Source of the DNA: a bacterium
GTDB lineage: Bacteria; Vulcanimicrobiota; Vulcanimicrobiia; Vulcanimicrobiales; Vulcanimicrobiaceae
Assembly (NCBI GenBank): GCA_021790895.1
Contig: JAJYFM010000002.1
Coordinates: 1 to 64,000 of the forward strand
Reading direction: 5' to 3'
Length of the DNA: 64,000 nucleotides
Numbering within the stretch: position 1 is the first letter of the stretch; each line of letters starts with the position of its first letter. Shown piece by piece: positions 1 through 8,053 of this stretch. The position numbers were made by a program, and so were the translations under genes. The notes beneath the pieces were generated by a model. It did not search any database, had not been told where the DNA came from, and worked only from the letters and a program-made list of their open reading frames with translations.

Positions 1-129
1 GTCGGTCGCCAATCTCGATAACGGGCTCGAGGCCCGAGGCGCCTTCGGCGTGGCCGACAGTGGACTTCACCCCAGATTCGAGGCGAAGCCGCCGGATTTC
101 CCGGCCAATCCCAACATATCAGGCGCGCC

Positions 130-480
130 TGTCACGCCGAGTAGCGGCCGAAGGCCGCGTATCGAGGCGCGCGCAAAGCGATCCCTCGATACGCGGCCCT
201 ACGGGCGGCTACTCGGGATGACAAAACTGGCGCGATCCCTCGATACGCCGTCTACGGCGGCTACTCGGGATGACAAAACCGGCGCGATCCCTCGATACGC
301 CGCCTACGGCGGCTACTCGGGATGACAAAACCGGCGCGATCCCTCGATACGCCGTCTACGGCGGCTACTCGGGATGACAAAACCGGCGCGATCCCTCGAT
401 ACGCCGCCTACGGCGGCTACTCGGGATGACAAAACCGGCGCGATCCCTCGATACGCCGCCTACGGCGGCTACTCGCGATG
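130..480. repeat. Array of 52-bp hairpin repeats
   Basis: Six near-identical units begin at about 181, 235, 287, 339, 391 and 443. The spacing is 54 bp once and then 52 bp. Each unit carries the core CGATACGCCGCCTACGGCGG, which folds into a GC stem around a TAC loop, followed by CTACTCGGGATGACAAAAC. A diverged copy in the opposite orientation sits at about 130-167. Stem bases vary between units (GCGGCCTTCGGCCGC, GCCCTACGGGC, GCCGCCTACGGCGGC), but pairing is kept. No unique spacers separate units, so this is not a CRISPR. Positions 1-129 hold no convincing gene. The array lies just past the 3' end of the M28 peptidase gene and could act as a terminator or a REP-like element. Confidence 0.9.
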
Positions 481-493
481 ACGGAGTGCTTCC

Positions 494-1828
494 TTACTTA
501 CGGACGGGGGTTGGAAAGACGCCGACGCTGCGGAGGCCCTTTGCGTCGACGCTGCGGACCGCAAAGAGATCGTCGTCGTAGCTGATGGGGAGCGTCACCG
601 TGGTGACGTTGCCGACCGCGCGTACGTGCTGCCAGGTTGCGGCATCGGTTTTGCGCCAGAGAACTTCGTAGCCGACGGCGTCGGCCGAGCGGCGCCACCG
701 GAGCGTCGTCGTGTAGCCGAGGTGCGCGAGCACGATGTGCACGTGCGTCGGCGCAGCCGGGCCGAGGGCGAGCGTGGCGAGTGCCGCAACGTTGGCGCGC
801 GTCGACTGTGCGAGGTACTGCGGGTCGATATATTGCGGCAGGTCACCGTACTGGATTCCATTTTGTACGCGAACATTTTGATGCTGATGTTCGAAGACTT
901 CACTTGCCTCGGTGAAGCGAATCGCCGGATAGCCGACGCCCTGAAACGATTCTTGATCGCCGCCACGCAAAAAACGGTCGGCGCGGAAAATCTCCTGGAT
1001 GTGCAGGTGTGGGAGATAGATCTTATCGGTCGAGACGATAAAGCGTGCGAGTTCGCGCGACGGCGAATCGTTCTCGGTGCCGAGCAGGTTGACGAGCTTG
1101 CGCTTCGCGCCGAGCGGGAGCGCTTCGCTGAAAATGCGGAGCGTATGAAAGACGCTGCGCCCCGTATGCGTCTTCGAATTTCCGACGATATCGTTATTGA
1201 GATCGGCGAGAATCGGCGCGTGCTTCGCCGCCATCTCCTTTGCAAAGTGGTTGGAACCCCACAACCCGAGCTCTTCACCGTCGAAACACGCGAAGATAAT
1301 CGTGCCGCGAAAATGCGTTGCGGCCATGACGCGTGCGGCCTCCAGCACCGCCGAGGTTCCCGAACCGTTATCGTCGGCACCAGGCGCGACGCCGAGCCCG
1401 TCGGTACAGTTTCCATTACAGTCGTCGTAATGGCTCGACATTACGTAGATGCGCCCCGGCTCGCTGCCGCGTAAGGTCGCGATGACGCTCGATTCGGTCA
1501 CCGCGCGCGGCGTGTATTTGAGTTTCGGCTGCACGTAGGTATCGAGACGCACCGTCATGCGCCCGCCGGTCGTCGCCGCAATCTTTCGAAACTGCGCAAC
1601 GATCCAATCGCGCGCCGCGAAAACGCCCTGCGTTTTCGTCGAATGGATCTCCGAAAAATCGTTGCGCGTGCGAAAACCGACGAGTCTCTCGTCGATCGCG
1701 CGCAGGTGGCTCGCCGAGACGGCGCGCACCATAGCGAGAATGCGTGGATCGGGGCGTACGGAGGGGGCCGAGGCGGCGGTTGCTGTGAGGGCAACGGCGG
1801 CGGCAAAGGCGATCGATCGTGCAAGCAT
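494..1828 (-). CDS. Secreted M28-family zinc aminopeptidase
   Basis: The 444-residue protein starts with a signal peptide (hydrophobic to about residue 20, ASA cleavage region). It then has an M28 peptidase domain. The usual two-zinc ligands are visible: His in SSHYDD, Asp in GADDNGSG, the Glu pair in DGEELG, Asp in NNDIVG and a late His in EHQHQN. The last 90 residues look like a fibronectin-III-type beta domain, common at the C-terminus of secreted M28 enzymes. It probably trims N-terminal residues from peptides outside the cytoplasm. Its 5' end lies back-to-back with the GIY-YIG ORF and may overlap the latter's uncertain start. Substrate is unknown. Confidence 0.9.
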   Translation of the reverse strand: MLARSIAFAAAVALTATAASAPSVRPDPRILAMVRAVSASHLRAIDERLVGFRTRNDFSEIHSTKTQGVFAARDWIVAQFRKIAATTGGRMTVRLDTYVQPKLKYTPRAVTESSVIATLRGSEPGRIYVMSSHYDDCNGNCTDGLGVAPGADDNGSGTSAVLEAARVMAATHFRGTIIFACFDGEELGLWGSNHFAKEMAAKHAPILADLNNDIVGNSKTHTGRSVFHTLRIFSEALPLGAKRKLVNLLGTENDSPSRELARFIVSTDKIYLPHLHIQEIFRADRFLRGGDQESFQGVGYPAIRFTEASEVFEHQHQNVRVQNGIQYGDLPQYIDPQYLAQSTRANVAALATLALGPAAPTHVHIVLAHLGYTTTLRWRRSADAVGYEVLWRKTDAATWQHVRAVGNVTTVTLPISYDDDLFAVRSVDAKGLRSVGVFPTPVRK

Positions 1829-2666
1829 CCTTCAGACTTGCACCTCGCTACGACAAATCCCGCAGCGCGGAACCCCCGTCGTCTACGTGCTGGAGTGCGC
1901 CGACGGCGCGCTCTATACCGGCTGGAGTAACGACCTCGCGAGCCGAGTGCGCGCGCATCTCCGCGGCCGTGCCGCCAAGGCGACGCGACGGGCGCCGCCG
2001 GTTCGCTTGCATGCTTGGTGGCAGACCGATTCCGCGACGAATGCGCGTTCGACCGAGGCCCGCTTCAAGCGCCTTTCTCGGCACGAAAAGCTCGCGTTAT
2101 TGGCACGGGCGGAGGCCTTTGGGTATCGGGTTATCGAATCGCCGTTCGTTCCACGAGCCGTCCAGGGGGGAAAATCGATGGCCACACCACCGCAGCCGGA
2201 GGAGCGCGATGCGCTCTTAGAAACGGCACGCACGCACGTCGTTCGAATCGAAACGCCGAAGGGCGATATGCTGCTCTCACTCAATTCGGAGGCCGCACCG
2301 AATCACGCGGCGGCATTCGTCAAACTCGTTCAAGCGGGTTTTTACGACGGCCTGAATTTTCATCGTGTCGAACCGGGATTCGTCATTCAGGGCGGTTGCC
2401 CGGATGGCGACGGAACCGGTGGCCCCGGCTATCGCCTCAAGGCGGAGTTCAGCACGCTTCCGCACGTGCGCGGGACCCTGGCGATGGCACGCTCCTCGCA
2501 TCCCGATTCTGCCGGCTCGCAGTTTTACATCTGCTTGGATGATGCGCGCTTTCTCGACGGGCAATATACCGTCTTCGGGCAGTTAATTGACGGATTCGAG
2601 ACGCTCGACGCTATTCGCCGCGGTGACGCGATGACGCGCGTAACGATGGAACCTCGCGCAGCCTAG
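1785..2666 (+). CDS. GIY-YIG nuclease domain joined in frame to cyclophilin
   Basis: One uninterrupted frame encodes a GIY-YIG endonuclease domain (YVLECADGALYTGWSNDL, then an Arg and a downstream Glu) followed by a cyclophilin-type peptidyl-prolyl isomerase (FHRVEPGFVIQGG, SQFYICLDD, YTVFGQ). No stop separates them. The 5' end is uncertain: GTG at 1785 and ATG at 1740 are in frame, but both overlap the divergent peptidase gene, and GTG at 1887 would cut the GIY motif. An internal ATG at 2178 with a strong ribosome-binding site could give a free 162-residue cyclophilin. The TAG stop shares CTAG with the stop of the convergent ABC permease. It may be a true fusion, or two genes that lost the stop between them. 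Confidence 0.75.
   Translation: MRATAAAKAIDRASILQTCTSLRQIPQRGTPVVYVLECADGALYTGWSNDLASRVRAHLRGRAAKATRRAPPVRLHAWWQTDSATNARSTEARFKRLSRHEKLALLARAEAFGYRVIESPFVPRAVQGGKSMATPPQPEERDALLETARTHVVRIETPKGDMLLSLNSEAAPNHAAAFVKLVQAGFYDGLNFHRVEPGFVIQGGCPDGDGTGGPGYRLKAEFSTLPHVRGTLAMARSSHPDSAGSQFYICLDDARFLDGQYTVFGQLIDGFETLDAIRRGDAMTRVTMEPRAA
2164..2180 (+). promoter_or_regulatory. Internal ribosome-binding site and start for cyclophilin
   Basis: The run AGGGGGG lies seven bases before an in-frame ATG at 2178. The protein from that ATG begins just ahead of the cyclophilin fold, so an independently translated cyclophilin is likely whatever happens upstream. Confidence 0.6.
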
Positions 2667-3457
2667 GAACCCGTTCCCTGATAGCGGTTGAGTCCGAATC
2701 TCCAGAATACGTAGGAGATGCCGCTCCAGAGCAGGCCGATCAGCGGCGTGAGGAGCCCGACTTCGGGAGAGAGTCCAAACGCCGTATCGTGCTTTCCGAG
2801 GAGATAGCTCGCCGGAAAATAGTTCATGAAGGCAAACGGCAAGACGTAGGCGAGGACGATCCGCACTGCGCGCGTGTAGATACTGATCGGGTAGCGCGTA
2901 AAATCTTGCTCTAACGACATGACCGCCCAGCGCAACGTGTCGACGCGAATCAGCCAGAATGAGAGCGACGCGACGAAGAGCGAGATGCCGAGGTCGATAC
3001 CCGCACCGCCGCAGACGACGGCGGCGATGACGAGTATCGTTAGCGCCGAGATATGAATTCCCGCAACCCCGGTGGCGATCGCGAGCGTCACGCAACCGAG
3101 AATGAAGCCGTCCGGGAACGTGCGCGAGGGAACGGTGAGAACTTGAAAAAGCGTATCGAACGGGCGAACGAAGAACCGGTCGAAGCGTCCTTCGCGGATA
3201 TATTCTGGAACGTAGACGACGTTATAGAAGAGTGCGTTGTGAAGTTCGTGCGCCGTCATCCAAAGCGCGTAGAGAAAGAACATTTCACGAAGGTTCCAGC
3301 CGTTCATTGACGGGAAGCGCATCATCGTTACGGCAAGCGCGGCGAGCGCCGTCCCGTGGTAGACGATCGTAAAACCGAGCCACATAAAAAAGTCGGCGCG
3401 GTACTCGGCCATCGTGAGAAGATTGATTTTCCAATACTGCAGGTAAGCGGCGAGCAT
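2663..3457 (-). CDS. ABC-2 type transporter permease (second subunit)
   Basis: The 264-residue integral membrane protein has about six hydrophobic segments and the amphipathic N-terminus typical of the ABC-2_2 (DUF990-like) permeases found in two-permease exporters. ATG at 3457 is chosen because the homologous region begins there (MLAAYLQYWKINLL) and it lies 5 bp after the stop of the other permease. It ends the operon ATPase, beta-helix protein, permease 1, permease 2. The exported substrate is unknown. Related systems are annotated as drug, polysaccharide or lipid exporters, and the sequence does not discriminate among these. Confidence 0.85.
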   Translation of the reverse strand: MLAAYLQYWKINLLTMAEYRADFFMWLGFTIVYHGTALAALAVTMMRFPSMNGWNLREMFFLYALWMTAHELHNALFYNVVYVPEYIREGRFDRFFVRPFDTLFQVLTVPSRTFPDGFILGCVTLAIATGVAGIHISALTILVIAAVVCGGAGIDLGISLFVASLSFWLIRVDTLRWAVMSLEQDFTRYPISIYTRAVRIVLAYVLPFAFMNYFPASYLLGKHDTAFGLSPEVGLLTPLIGLLWSGISYVFWRFGLNRYQGTGS

Positions 3458-3462
3458 CTCGG

Positions 3463-4257
3463 TTAGCCCCCCTGCACGACGACGTGCCGGGCCGCGGCGC
3501 GCCAGAGAAGAAACGATGCGCCGGCGGTCGCCACAAGCCACGCTGCTTGAACGACCAGTGCAGTCGCCCACTGCTGCGGTGGAATGATGCCGATGTAGAT
3601 GAGCAGCGGCGTCGAATAGATCGCCGCGAACGGCAGCGCGAAGACCGCGCGCCCGAACCACCCGGGGAAGAACGCAAGCGGCAGAATCTGCCCGCTGAGA
3701 AGATCGGAGATCCAGCGCACGATCAGTTGGAGCCCGAAGGTCTCGAGCGTCCAGAAGGCCACTCCGTTCATGAGGAAGTTTACGAAAAAGTTCACCCCGT
3801 ATCCGAGTGCGAACGAGAGCACGAAGGCCGCGAGCGTCGTTGCCGACGGCACGTCGATATGAACCAGGAGCAACGAAAAAAGCAGCGACGGAAGAATCGC
3901 CAGGGCGTGTACCATCGTTTGGCCGACGCCGTCGCTGAAGTAGGCAAAGGGAACGACGATCGGTTTCATGAGGTCGAGCGCGATGCCGCCTTCGCGTAAT
4001 TTTTCGCGAATCACGCGCGTGCCGTCAACCTCCAAAACGAGCGACATGAGCATCGCCACCGTCGCATAGGTAATCATCGCGTGGAGCGGCAGCCCCGTCG
4101 GCGCGATGTTGTGCGCGTAGAGCGCCGTCCAGAGCGAACGCAAGAGGTAGACGCGGAGCACCACCGACCCGACCTCGGCGAGCAGTTCGATACGATAGGT
4201 GGCTTCGCGCGCGAATGCTTTGCGCGCGTACTCGATGTAGGGCGCGAATACGGTCAC
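3463..4257 (-). CDS. ABC-2 type transporter permease (first subunit)
   Basis: A 264-residue membrane protein with six predicted helices, paralogous in layout to its downstream partner. ATG at 4257 overlaps the stop of the beta-helix gene (ATGA), which implies translational coupling. Together the two permeases would form a heterodimer served by the ATPase encoded first in the operon. Confidence 0.85.
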   Translation of the reverse strand: MTVFAPYIEYARKAFAREATYRIELLAEVGSVVLRVYLLRSLWTALYAHNIAPTGLPLHAMITYATVAMLMSLVLEVDGTRVIREKLREGGIALDLMKPIVVPFAYFSDGVGQTMVHALAILPSLLFSLLLVHIDVPSATTLAAFVLSFALGYGVNFFVNFLMNGVAFWTLETFGLQLIVRWISDLLSGQILPLAFFPGWFGRAVFALPFAAIYSTPLLIYIGIIPPQQWATALVVQAAWLVATAGASFLLWRAAARHVVVQGG

Positions 4258-5012
4258 GAAGGCGGGCGTTTTTTGGTCGCTTCTTTTCGACGCTGCTCCA
4301 TCTCTTGGAGCTCGAGCATCATCGCATCGACGACGCCGCCGACATCGGCGACCTGCTGCTGCGGCGGCTCCTCGCCGGCTCGGCGCGCGACCGGTTTGGT
4401 GCTGCGCTCGCTATCGATACGCGCATCGGTAGCGTGGAATGCGCGCAGGAAGCGCGAGTAGGCGGCCGCGGCTTTCGCGCGCGCCGAGGAACCGGCCTCG
4501 ATATTAAAGACCGTCTCGAAGAAGTTGAGCCGCTCCGCAAGCTCGGCGGCTTTCTCCGGTCCAAAGATCGCCGCTGGGTTGCCGGCTGCGATGTGCTGCA
4601 TCGGGACGCTCGCACCGCGAGCGAGCCGTGCATTGACGTGCACGATGCCGCCGATCGCGACGCCGCTTCCGGCCTCCATATGCGCTCCGTTAAAGACCCG
4701 CGCGCCGGAAGCGATAAAGCATCCGTCGTCGATGCGGGCGCCGACCACGAAAGCACCGGGGCCGACGATGCAATCTTTCCCGATCTGCGTCGGGAATTGC
4801 AGCGCCTTCCCACCGCTGCTTTTCACGACCGCGTTCTCCATGATGACGGTACGCGCGCCGATCTCCAACGGCGCACCCTCGGCGGTCAGAACCGCTCCGT
4901 GCAAGATCGCGCAATCAGGGCCGACGACGACCTCACCGGAGAGAACGGCGCTCGGTGCCACGTAGGCGCTGGAATGAATCTTCGGTTTCCCTCCGCCGCT
5001 GCTGAATATCAT
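4254..5012 (-). CDS. Left-handed beta-helix protein, gamma-carbonic-anhydrase-like without zinc ligands
   Basis: Residues 1-165 show the hexapeptide rhythm of a left-handed beta-helix and align by eye with the gamma-carbonic anhydrase/YrdA family. Family landmarks are recognisable, but the three zinc histidines are replaced. Where the family has Asn-x-x-x-His this protein has NAVVK, and where it has GHGAxxHG this one has GPGAFVVG. Residues about 180-252 form an extra charged, helical tail absent from the 170-180-residue enzymes. The gene overlaps both the ATPase (ATGA at 5009-5012) and permease 1 by 4 bp, so it is embedded in the exporter operon. A structural or regulatory role is more likely than CO2 hydration, but that is inference. 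Confidence 0.8.
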   Translation of the reverse strand: MIFSSGGGKPKIHSSAYVAPSAVLSGEVVVGPDCAILHGAVLTAEGAPLEIGARTVIMENAVVKSSGGKALQFPTQIGKDCIVGPGAFVVGARIDDGCFIASGARVFNGAHMEAGSGVAIGGIVHVNARLARGASVPMQHIAAGNPAAIFGPEKAAELAERLNFFETVFNIEAGSSARAKAAAAYSRFLRAFHATDARIDSERSTKPVARRAGEEPPQQQVADVGGVVDAMMLELQEMEQRRKEATKKRPPS

Positions 5013-6028
5013 GCGCTGCGTCCCTCCCCTGCATAGCCTTGCGTGTAGATGTGCCGGATGATTCCTTCGAGTTCCGGCTCTTCGATAGCGATATCCTCGA
5101 CGCTGTATCGCTCGCTGACCTCGCGCACCAGGCGATCGGCGCGTTGGGTGGCGCGGTCGAAAACGAAGCGCGCCGTCATGCCGTCGCTCTCTTCGAGGCG
5201 CGCACCCGGAATCGCCGGCGCCGATGTCGGCTCGGTAAATCGCACCACAAGCCTCCGTTCTCGCCCGTACTCGTCTTTGATCCGCTCGATCGGGCCGTCG
5301 AAAATAATTCGCCCGTGGTCGATGAGGACGATGCGTCGACAGAGGCGCTCGACGTCGGCGAGATCGTGCGTGGTGAGGATGACCGTCGTCGCCTGTTCGC
5401 GATTGATGCGCTCGACGAAGGTGCGAATCGCCTCTTTGGCCACCACGTCGAGCCCGATCGTCGGCTCGTCGAGGTAGAGGATCGGCGGCTCGTGCAGCAT
5501 CGCCGCGGCAAAATCGGCGCGCATGCGCTGGCCGAGCGAGAGCTGACGAACCGGCGTACGCAAAAAGTCACCCATCTCGAGCAACTCGACGAAGGCATCG
5601 AGCGAACGTCGATAGTGCGGAGTCGGGATACCGTAGATCGCGCGCAGCAATTCGAAAGAATCGATGAGCGGAAGATCCCAGTAGAGCTGCGTTCGCTGTC
5701 CGAAGACGACGCCGATATTGCGCGCGTTCTCGCGGCGCTTGCGGTGGGGAACGATACCGGCGACCTCGATCTCGCCGGCGCTGGGAACGAGGATGCCCGT
5801 CAGCATTTTAATCGTCGTCGATTTCCCCGCGCCGTTCGGCCCGATATAGCCGACGAGTTCGCCGCGTTCTATCTCCATCGAGACGCCCGCGACCGCAATG
5901 CGATCCTCGTAGACCGGCGAGAAGAGCCCGCGCAGCGCGCCGAGCGCTCCCGGAGAGCGCTTCGCACTGCGGAAGACTTTGCGGAGGTCGCGCGTGACGA
6001 TCAGCGGCATCTCGGCACTCTTCGCCAT
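5009..6028 (-). CDS. ABC exporter ATP-binding subunit
   Basis: The 339-residue ATPase has Walker A GPNGAGKST, signature LSLGQRM, Walker B ILYLDEPTIGLD, and a His switch in LTTHDL. The C-terminal 70-80 residues after the ATPase core resemble the extension found in daunorubicin/ABC-2 exporter ATPases. It is the first gene of a four-gene operon on the minus strand, with two permeases and the beta-helix protein downstream. Confidence 0.9.
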   Translation of the reverse strand: MAKSAEMPLIVTRDLRKVFRSAKRSPGALGALRGLFSPVYEDRIAVAGVSMEIERGELVGYIGPNGAGKSTTIKMLTGILVPSAGEIEVAGIVPHRKRRENARNIGVVFGQRTQLYWDLPLIDSFELLRAIYGIPTPHYRRSLDAFVELLEMGDFLRTPVRQLSLGQRMRADFAAAMLHEPPILYLDEPTIGLDVVAKEAIRTFVERINREQATTVILTTHDLADVERLCRRIVLIDHGRIIFDGPIERIKDEYGRERRLVVRFTEPTSAPAIPGARLEESDGMTARFVFDRATQRADRLVREVSERYSVEDIAIEEPELEGIIRHIYTQGYAGEGRSA

Positions 6029-6061
6029 GCGCGCTGCGGCTGCCCTCGCCGCGGTACTGCA

Positions 6062-6096
6062 GAAAAAAAACGAGCCGCGGGGGGCGGCTCGTTTCC
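6062..6096 (-). terminator. Rho-independent terminator of the histone-like gene
   Basis: The inverted repeat AACGAGCCGC/GCGGCTCGTT with a short G loop is followed, on the minus strand, by a run of eight U (AAAAAAAA at 6063-6070 on the plus strand). It ends the histone-like transcript before the ABC operon. Confidence 0.85.
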
Positions 6097-6118
6097 TCGG
6101 AAAACAAAAACGCCGGGT

Positions 6119-6478
6119 TTAGGCTGCTGCCTTCTTCCGGCGTGCTGTCGCTTTCCGTGCGCGCGGTTTGCTCACTTTGCGAGCTACCTTGCGGGTCGCG
6201 CGCTTCGCGGTCTTGCGCTTCGTGGTCTTGCGTTTCGCGGTGGCGCGCTTTGCCGTTTTGCGCTTTGCCGTTTTACGCTTCGCCGTTTTACGCTTCGCCG
6301 TCTTGCGGGCCGGGCGCTTCGCTGCCTTGCGGCGGGTGGTTTTCTTGCGCGCGGTCGCTTTGCGGGCGGTCTTCTTGCGCGTCGCCTTCTTACGGGCGGG
6401 CGCCTTGCGAGCCGCCTTTTTCGGGGCGGCTTTCTTGGCGGCACGTTTCGGTGCAGCCTTGCTCTTTTTAACAGCCAT
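6119..6478 (-). CDS. Histone H1-like Lys/Ala/Arg-rich nucleoid protein
   Basis: The 119-residue, extremely basic protein is built almost wholly of Lys, Arg, Ala and Thr in short tandem motifs (KRKTA and ARKKT units). It has no hydrophobic core, like eukaryotic H1 tails and bacterial Hc1/AlgP-type proteins. It likely binds DNA non-specifically and compacts the nucleoid. ATG at 6478 is the first start before the repeats. A sigma70-like promoter lies upstream and a strong terminator downstream, so it is monocistronic. The coding repeats make it prone to length changes. Confidence 0.85.
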   Translation of the reverse strand: MAVKKSKAAPKRAAKKAAPKKAARKAPARKKATRKKTARKATARKKTTRRKAAKRPARKTAKRKTAKRKTAKRKTAKRATAKRKTTKRKTAKRATRKVARKVSKPRARKATARRKKAAA

Positions 6479-6530
6479 CGTTCTTGTACGATGTCCTTTC
6501 TCCGGTCGTGTGACCGGGGTTATTGCCTTC

Positions 6531-6559
6531 CTTATACTCGATGCAGGATGTAAATGCAA
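6531..6559 (-). promoter_or_regulatory. Sigma70-like promoter of the histone-like gene
   Basis: On the minus strand TTGCAT (6559-6554) is followed after 17 bases by TATAAG (6536-6531). This fits a housekeeping promoter about 50 bp upstream of the histone-like start. The spacer is optimal; the -35 and -10 each differ slightly from consensus. Confidence 0.5.
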
Positions 6560-6645
6560 GTTTTGTCGCAGTTCCAAGCGAATGGCAACCACCTCTGCGC
6601 GGATCGCCGCAGTCCGTTTGACCTCTCTGAAAGGCTCGCACCAAC

Positions 6646-7425
6646 ATGCATGTCGTCGTCGACGATATCGATCTCTATGCCGACGTTCGGGGTGACGGCG
6701 ACGCCGTCGTCCTGCTGCACGGCTTCCCATTCACGCATCGCATCTGGGATGAAACGGCGATCGCGCTTGCCGGCGAGTATCGCGTTGTCGCTCCGGATCT
6801 GCGCGGCATGGGCGCGTCGAACGGCACGGCGGGCCCGTACCTCATGGAACAACTCGCGGGGGATCTCGCCGCATTACTCGATGCGTTGGGAATCGAACGC
6901 GCGACGATCGTCGGGCATTCGCTCGGCGGGTACGTCGCGCTCGCGTTCGCGCGCATGTACGATGCTCGCGTTGCGAGATTGGCGCTCGTCACCAGTCGGC
7001 TCATCGCCGATACGCCGGAGATCGCCGCCTCCCGTCGCGAACTTGCCGCACAAATTGAAGTGCAGGGTACGATCGAACGAGCACTCGACGAACTCGTGCC
7101 GCGGCTCATCGCGTCGCGACGTCGGGACGCGTTGCTCGATCGCGTGCGCGCGATCGCCGGCGAAAATCATCCGTCGGGGCTTGCGGCGATGATGCGCGGC
7201 ATGGCGTTGCGCGACGATGCCCACGATATTGCCGAGGAGCTCGCGATGCCGGTCGCGGTGATCGCCGGGGCGGAGGATCCGATTATCCCGATCGCCGAGG
7301 CCCGCGACATCGCGCGGAGCTTTCCGCATGCCGAACTCGTGGAGATCGAGGGGGTCGCCCACCTCCCCATGATCGAGGAACCGGTCGCTCTCGAGCGCGC
7401 GATTCGCGCGCTGCTCGCTCGATAA
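6646..7425 (+). CDS. Alpha/beta-fold hydrolase
   Basis: The 259-residue protein has the whole alpha/beta hydrolase pattern: oxyanion LLHGFPFTHRIWDE, nucleophile elbow GHSLGG, acid in AGAEDPI and catalytic His in GVAHLPM. It resembles 3-oxoadipate enol-lactonase, haloperoxidase and esterase relatives, and sequence alone does not fix the substrate. No signal peptide, so it is cytoplasmic. It is divergent from the histone-like gene. Confidence 0.85.
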   Translation: MHVVVDDIDLYADVRGDGDAVVLLHGFPFTHRIWDETAIALAGEYRVVAPDLRGMGASNGTAGPYLMEQLAGDLAALLDALGIERATIVGHSLGGYVALAFARMYDARVARLALVTSRLIADTPEIAASRRELAAQIEVQGTIERALDELVPRLIASRRRDALLDRVRAIAGENHPSGLAAMMRGMALRDDAHDIAEELAMPVAVIAGAEDPIIPIAEARDIARSFPHAELVEIEGVAHLPMIEEPVALERAIRALLAR

Positions 7426-7442
7426 CCGAGCGTATGCTTGCT

Positions 7443-7631
7443 TTAGCGCAGCGTCGGAAGACGCCCGGAGCGGCTGAGCGCGCGCCAGATCAGGAGTCCA
7501 CCGAGCACGACCCCCGCGAGAATCGCGGCGACGATGGCGACCTTCAATAGAGCGAAGGCCACGATGATCGCAATAAAGAGAGCCGCGATGCCGATGGTGA
7601 GGCGAAGGTAGAGCGCGAGGGTCGGGTTCAT
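7443..7631 (-). CDS. Small two-helix membrane protein
   Basis: A 62-residue protein with two hydrophobic helices (about residues 9-30 and 33-50) and a basic C-terminus. No family recognised. It faces the hydrolase gene convergently with an 18-bp gap. Confidence 0.6.
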   Translation of the reverse strand: MNPTLALYLRLTIGIAALFIAIIVAFALLKVAIVAAILAGVVLGGLLIWRALSRSGRLPTLR

Positions 7632-7677
7632 GAAGGGTACTCCTTGTCCAGCGAGCCGAATTCCCGGGGAAGGGGCT

Positions 7678-7704
7678 TGAAGGTTCGTGTCGATTTACCG
7701 ATAC
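7678..7704 (+). promoter_or_regulatory. Sigma28 (FliA)-like promoter
   Basis: TGAAGGTT, 11 bases, then ACCGATAC matches the flagellar sigma28 consensus TAAAGTTT-N11-GCCGATAA at 6 of 8 positions in each box with exact spacing. It is 28 bp upstream of the YjfB-like start. An inverted repeat TTTACC/GGTAAA overlaps the -10 box and could be an operator. Confidence 0.45.
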
Positions 7705-7732
7705 TAGATAGGTAAAGTTTCGGGAGGTCTCT

Positions 7733-7888
7733 ATGGATATTGCTGCTCTCTCCAGCGCCGCCTCGGGCTCGGTCGGCGCCGCCATCAACGTCGCGCTGCT
7801 CAAAGCAACGCAGAATCTCGACCAGAACGAAGCCGCGCTGCTCTTCGCATCGATCGGCCTCGGCCAATCGGTGAATGCGCTTGCATAG
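7733..7888 (+). CDS. YjfB-like putative motility protein
   Basis: A 51-residue ORF beginning MDIAALSSAASG and continuing with VALLKATQNLDQNE. This fits the YjfB family (short proteins of the pattern MDI-A-LS ... VLKKALD ... Q). The ribosome-binding site GGGAGG sits five bases before the ATG. Family members are associated with motility but have no known mechanism. The gene has its own candidate sigma28 promoter and its own terminator. Confidence 0.75.
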   Translation: MDIAALSSAASGSVGAAINVALLKATQNLDQNEAALLFASIGLGQSVNALA

Positions 7889-7949
7889 AGGACCAACGGC
7901 GGCACGTGCCGCGTTCGGTCGTGCACTGCTTGGTGCCGGCTCCGGAAAC

Positions 7950-7975
7950 AAGCCGCTTCGGCGGCTCGTTTTTTT
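7950..7975 (+). terminator. Terminator after the YjfB-like gene
   Basis: AGCCGC-TTCG-GCGGCT forms a stable tetraloop stem, followed by CG and seven T. It isolates the small gene from the helicase that follows. Confidence 0.9.
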
Positions 7976-8053
7976 GTTTGACGCAATACCGGTGCAGCCG
8001 TCGACGATCGACGGCTCGACGGCCCCGAAGCGACCATAGATTCTTTCGCTCGC

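Noticed and set aside
50-325. Open frame across the first repeats
   Set aside because: It reads through the 52-bp repeat array, has repeated peptide content dictated by the repeats, and no ribosome-binding site.
130-480. CRISPR array
   Set aside because: Units are contiguous copies with no unique spacers of constant length, and no cas gene is nearby.
5039-6553. 504-codon plus-strand frame opposite the ABC ATPase and histone-like gene
   Set aside because: It is antisense to two genes with strong motifs and shows no protein family signature; long antisense frames are usual in GC-rich DNA.
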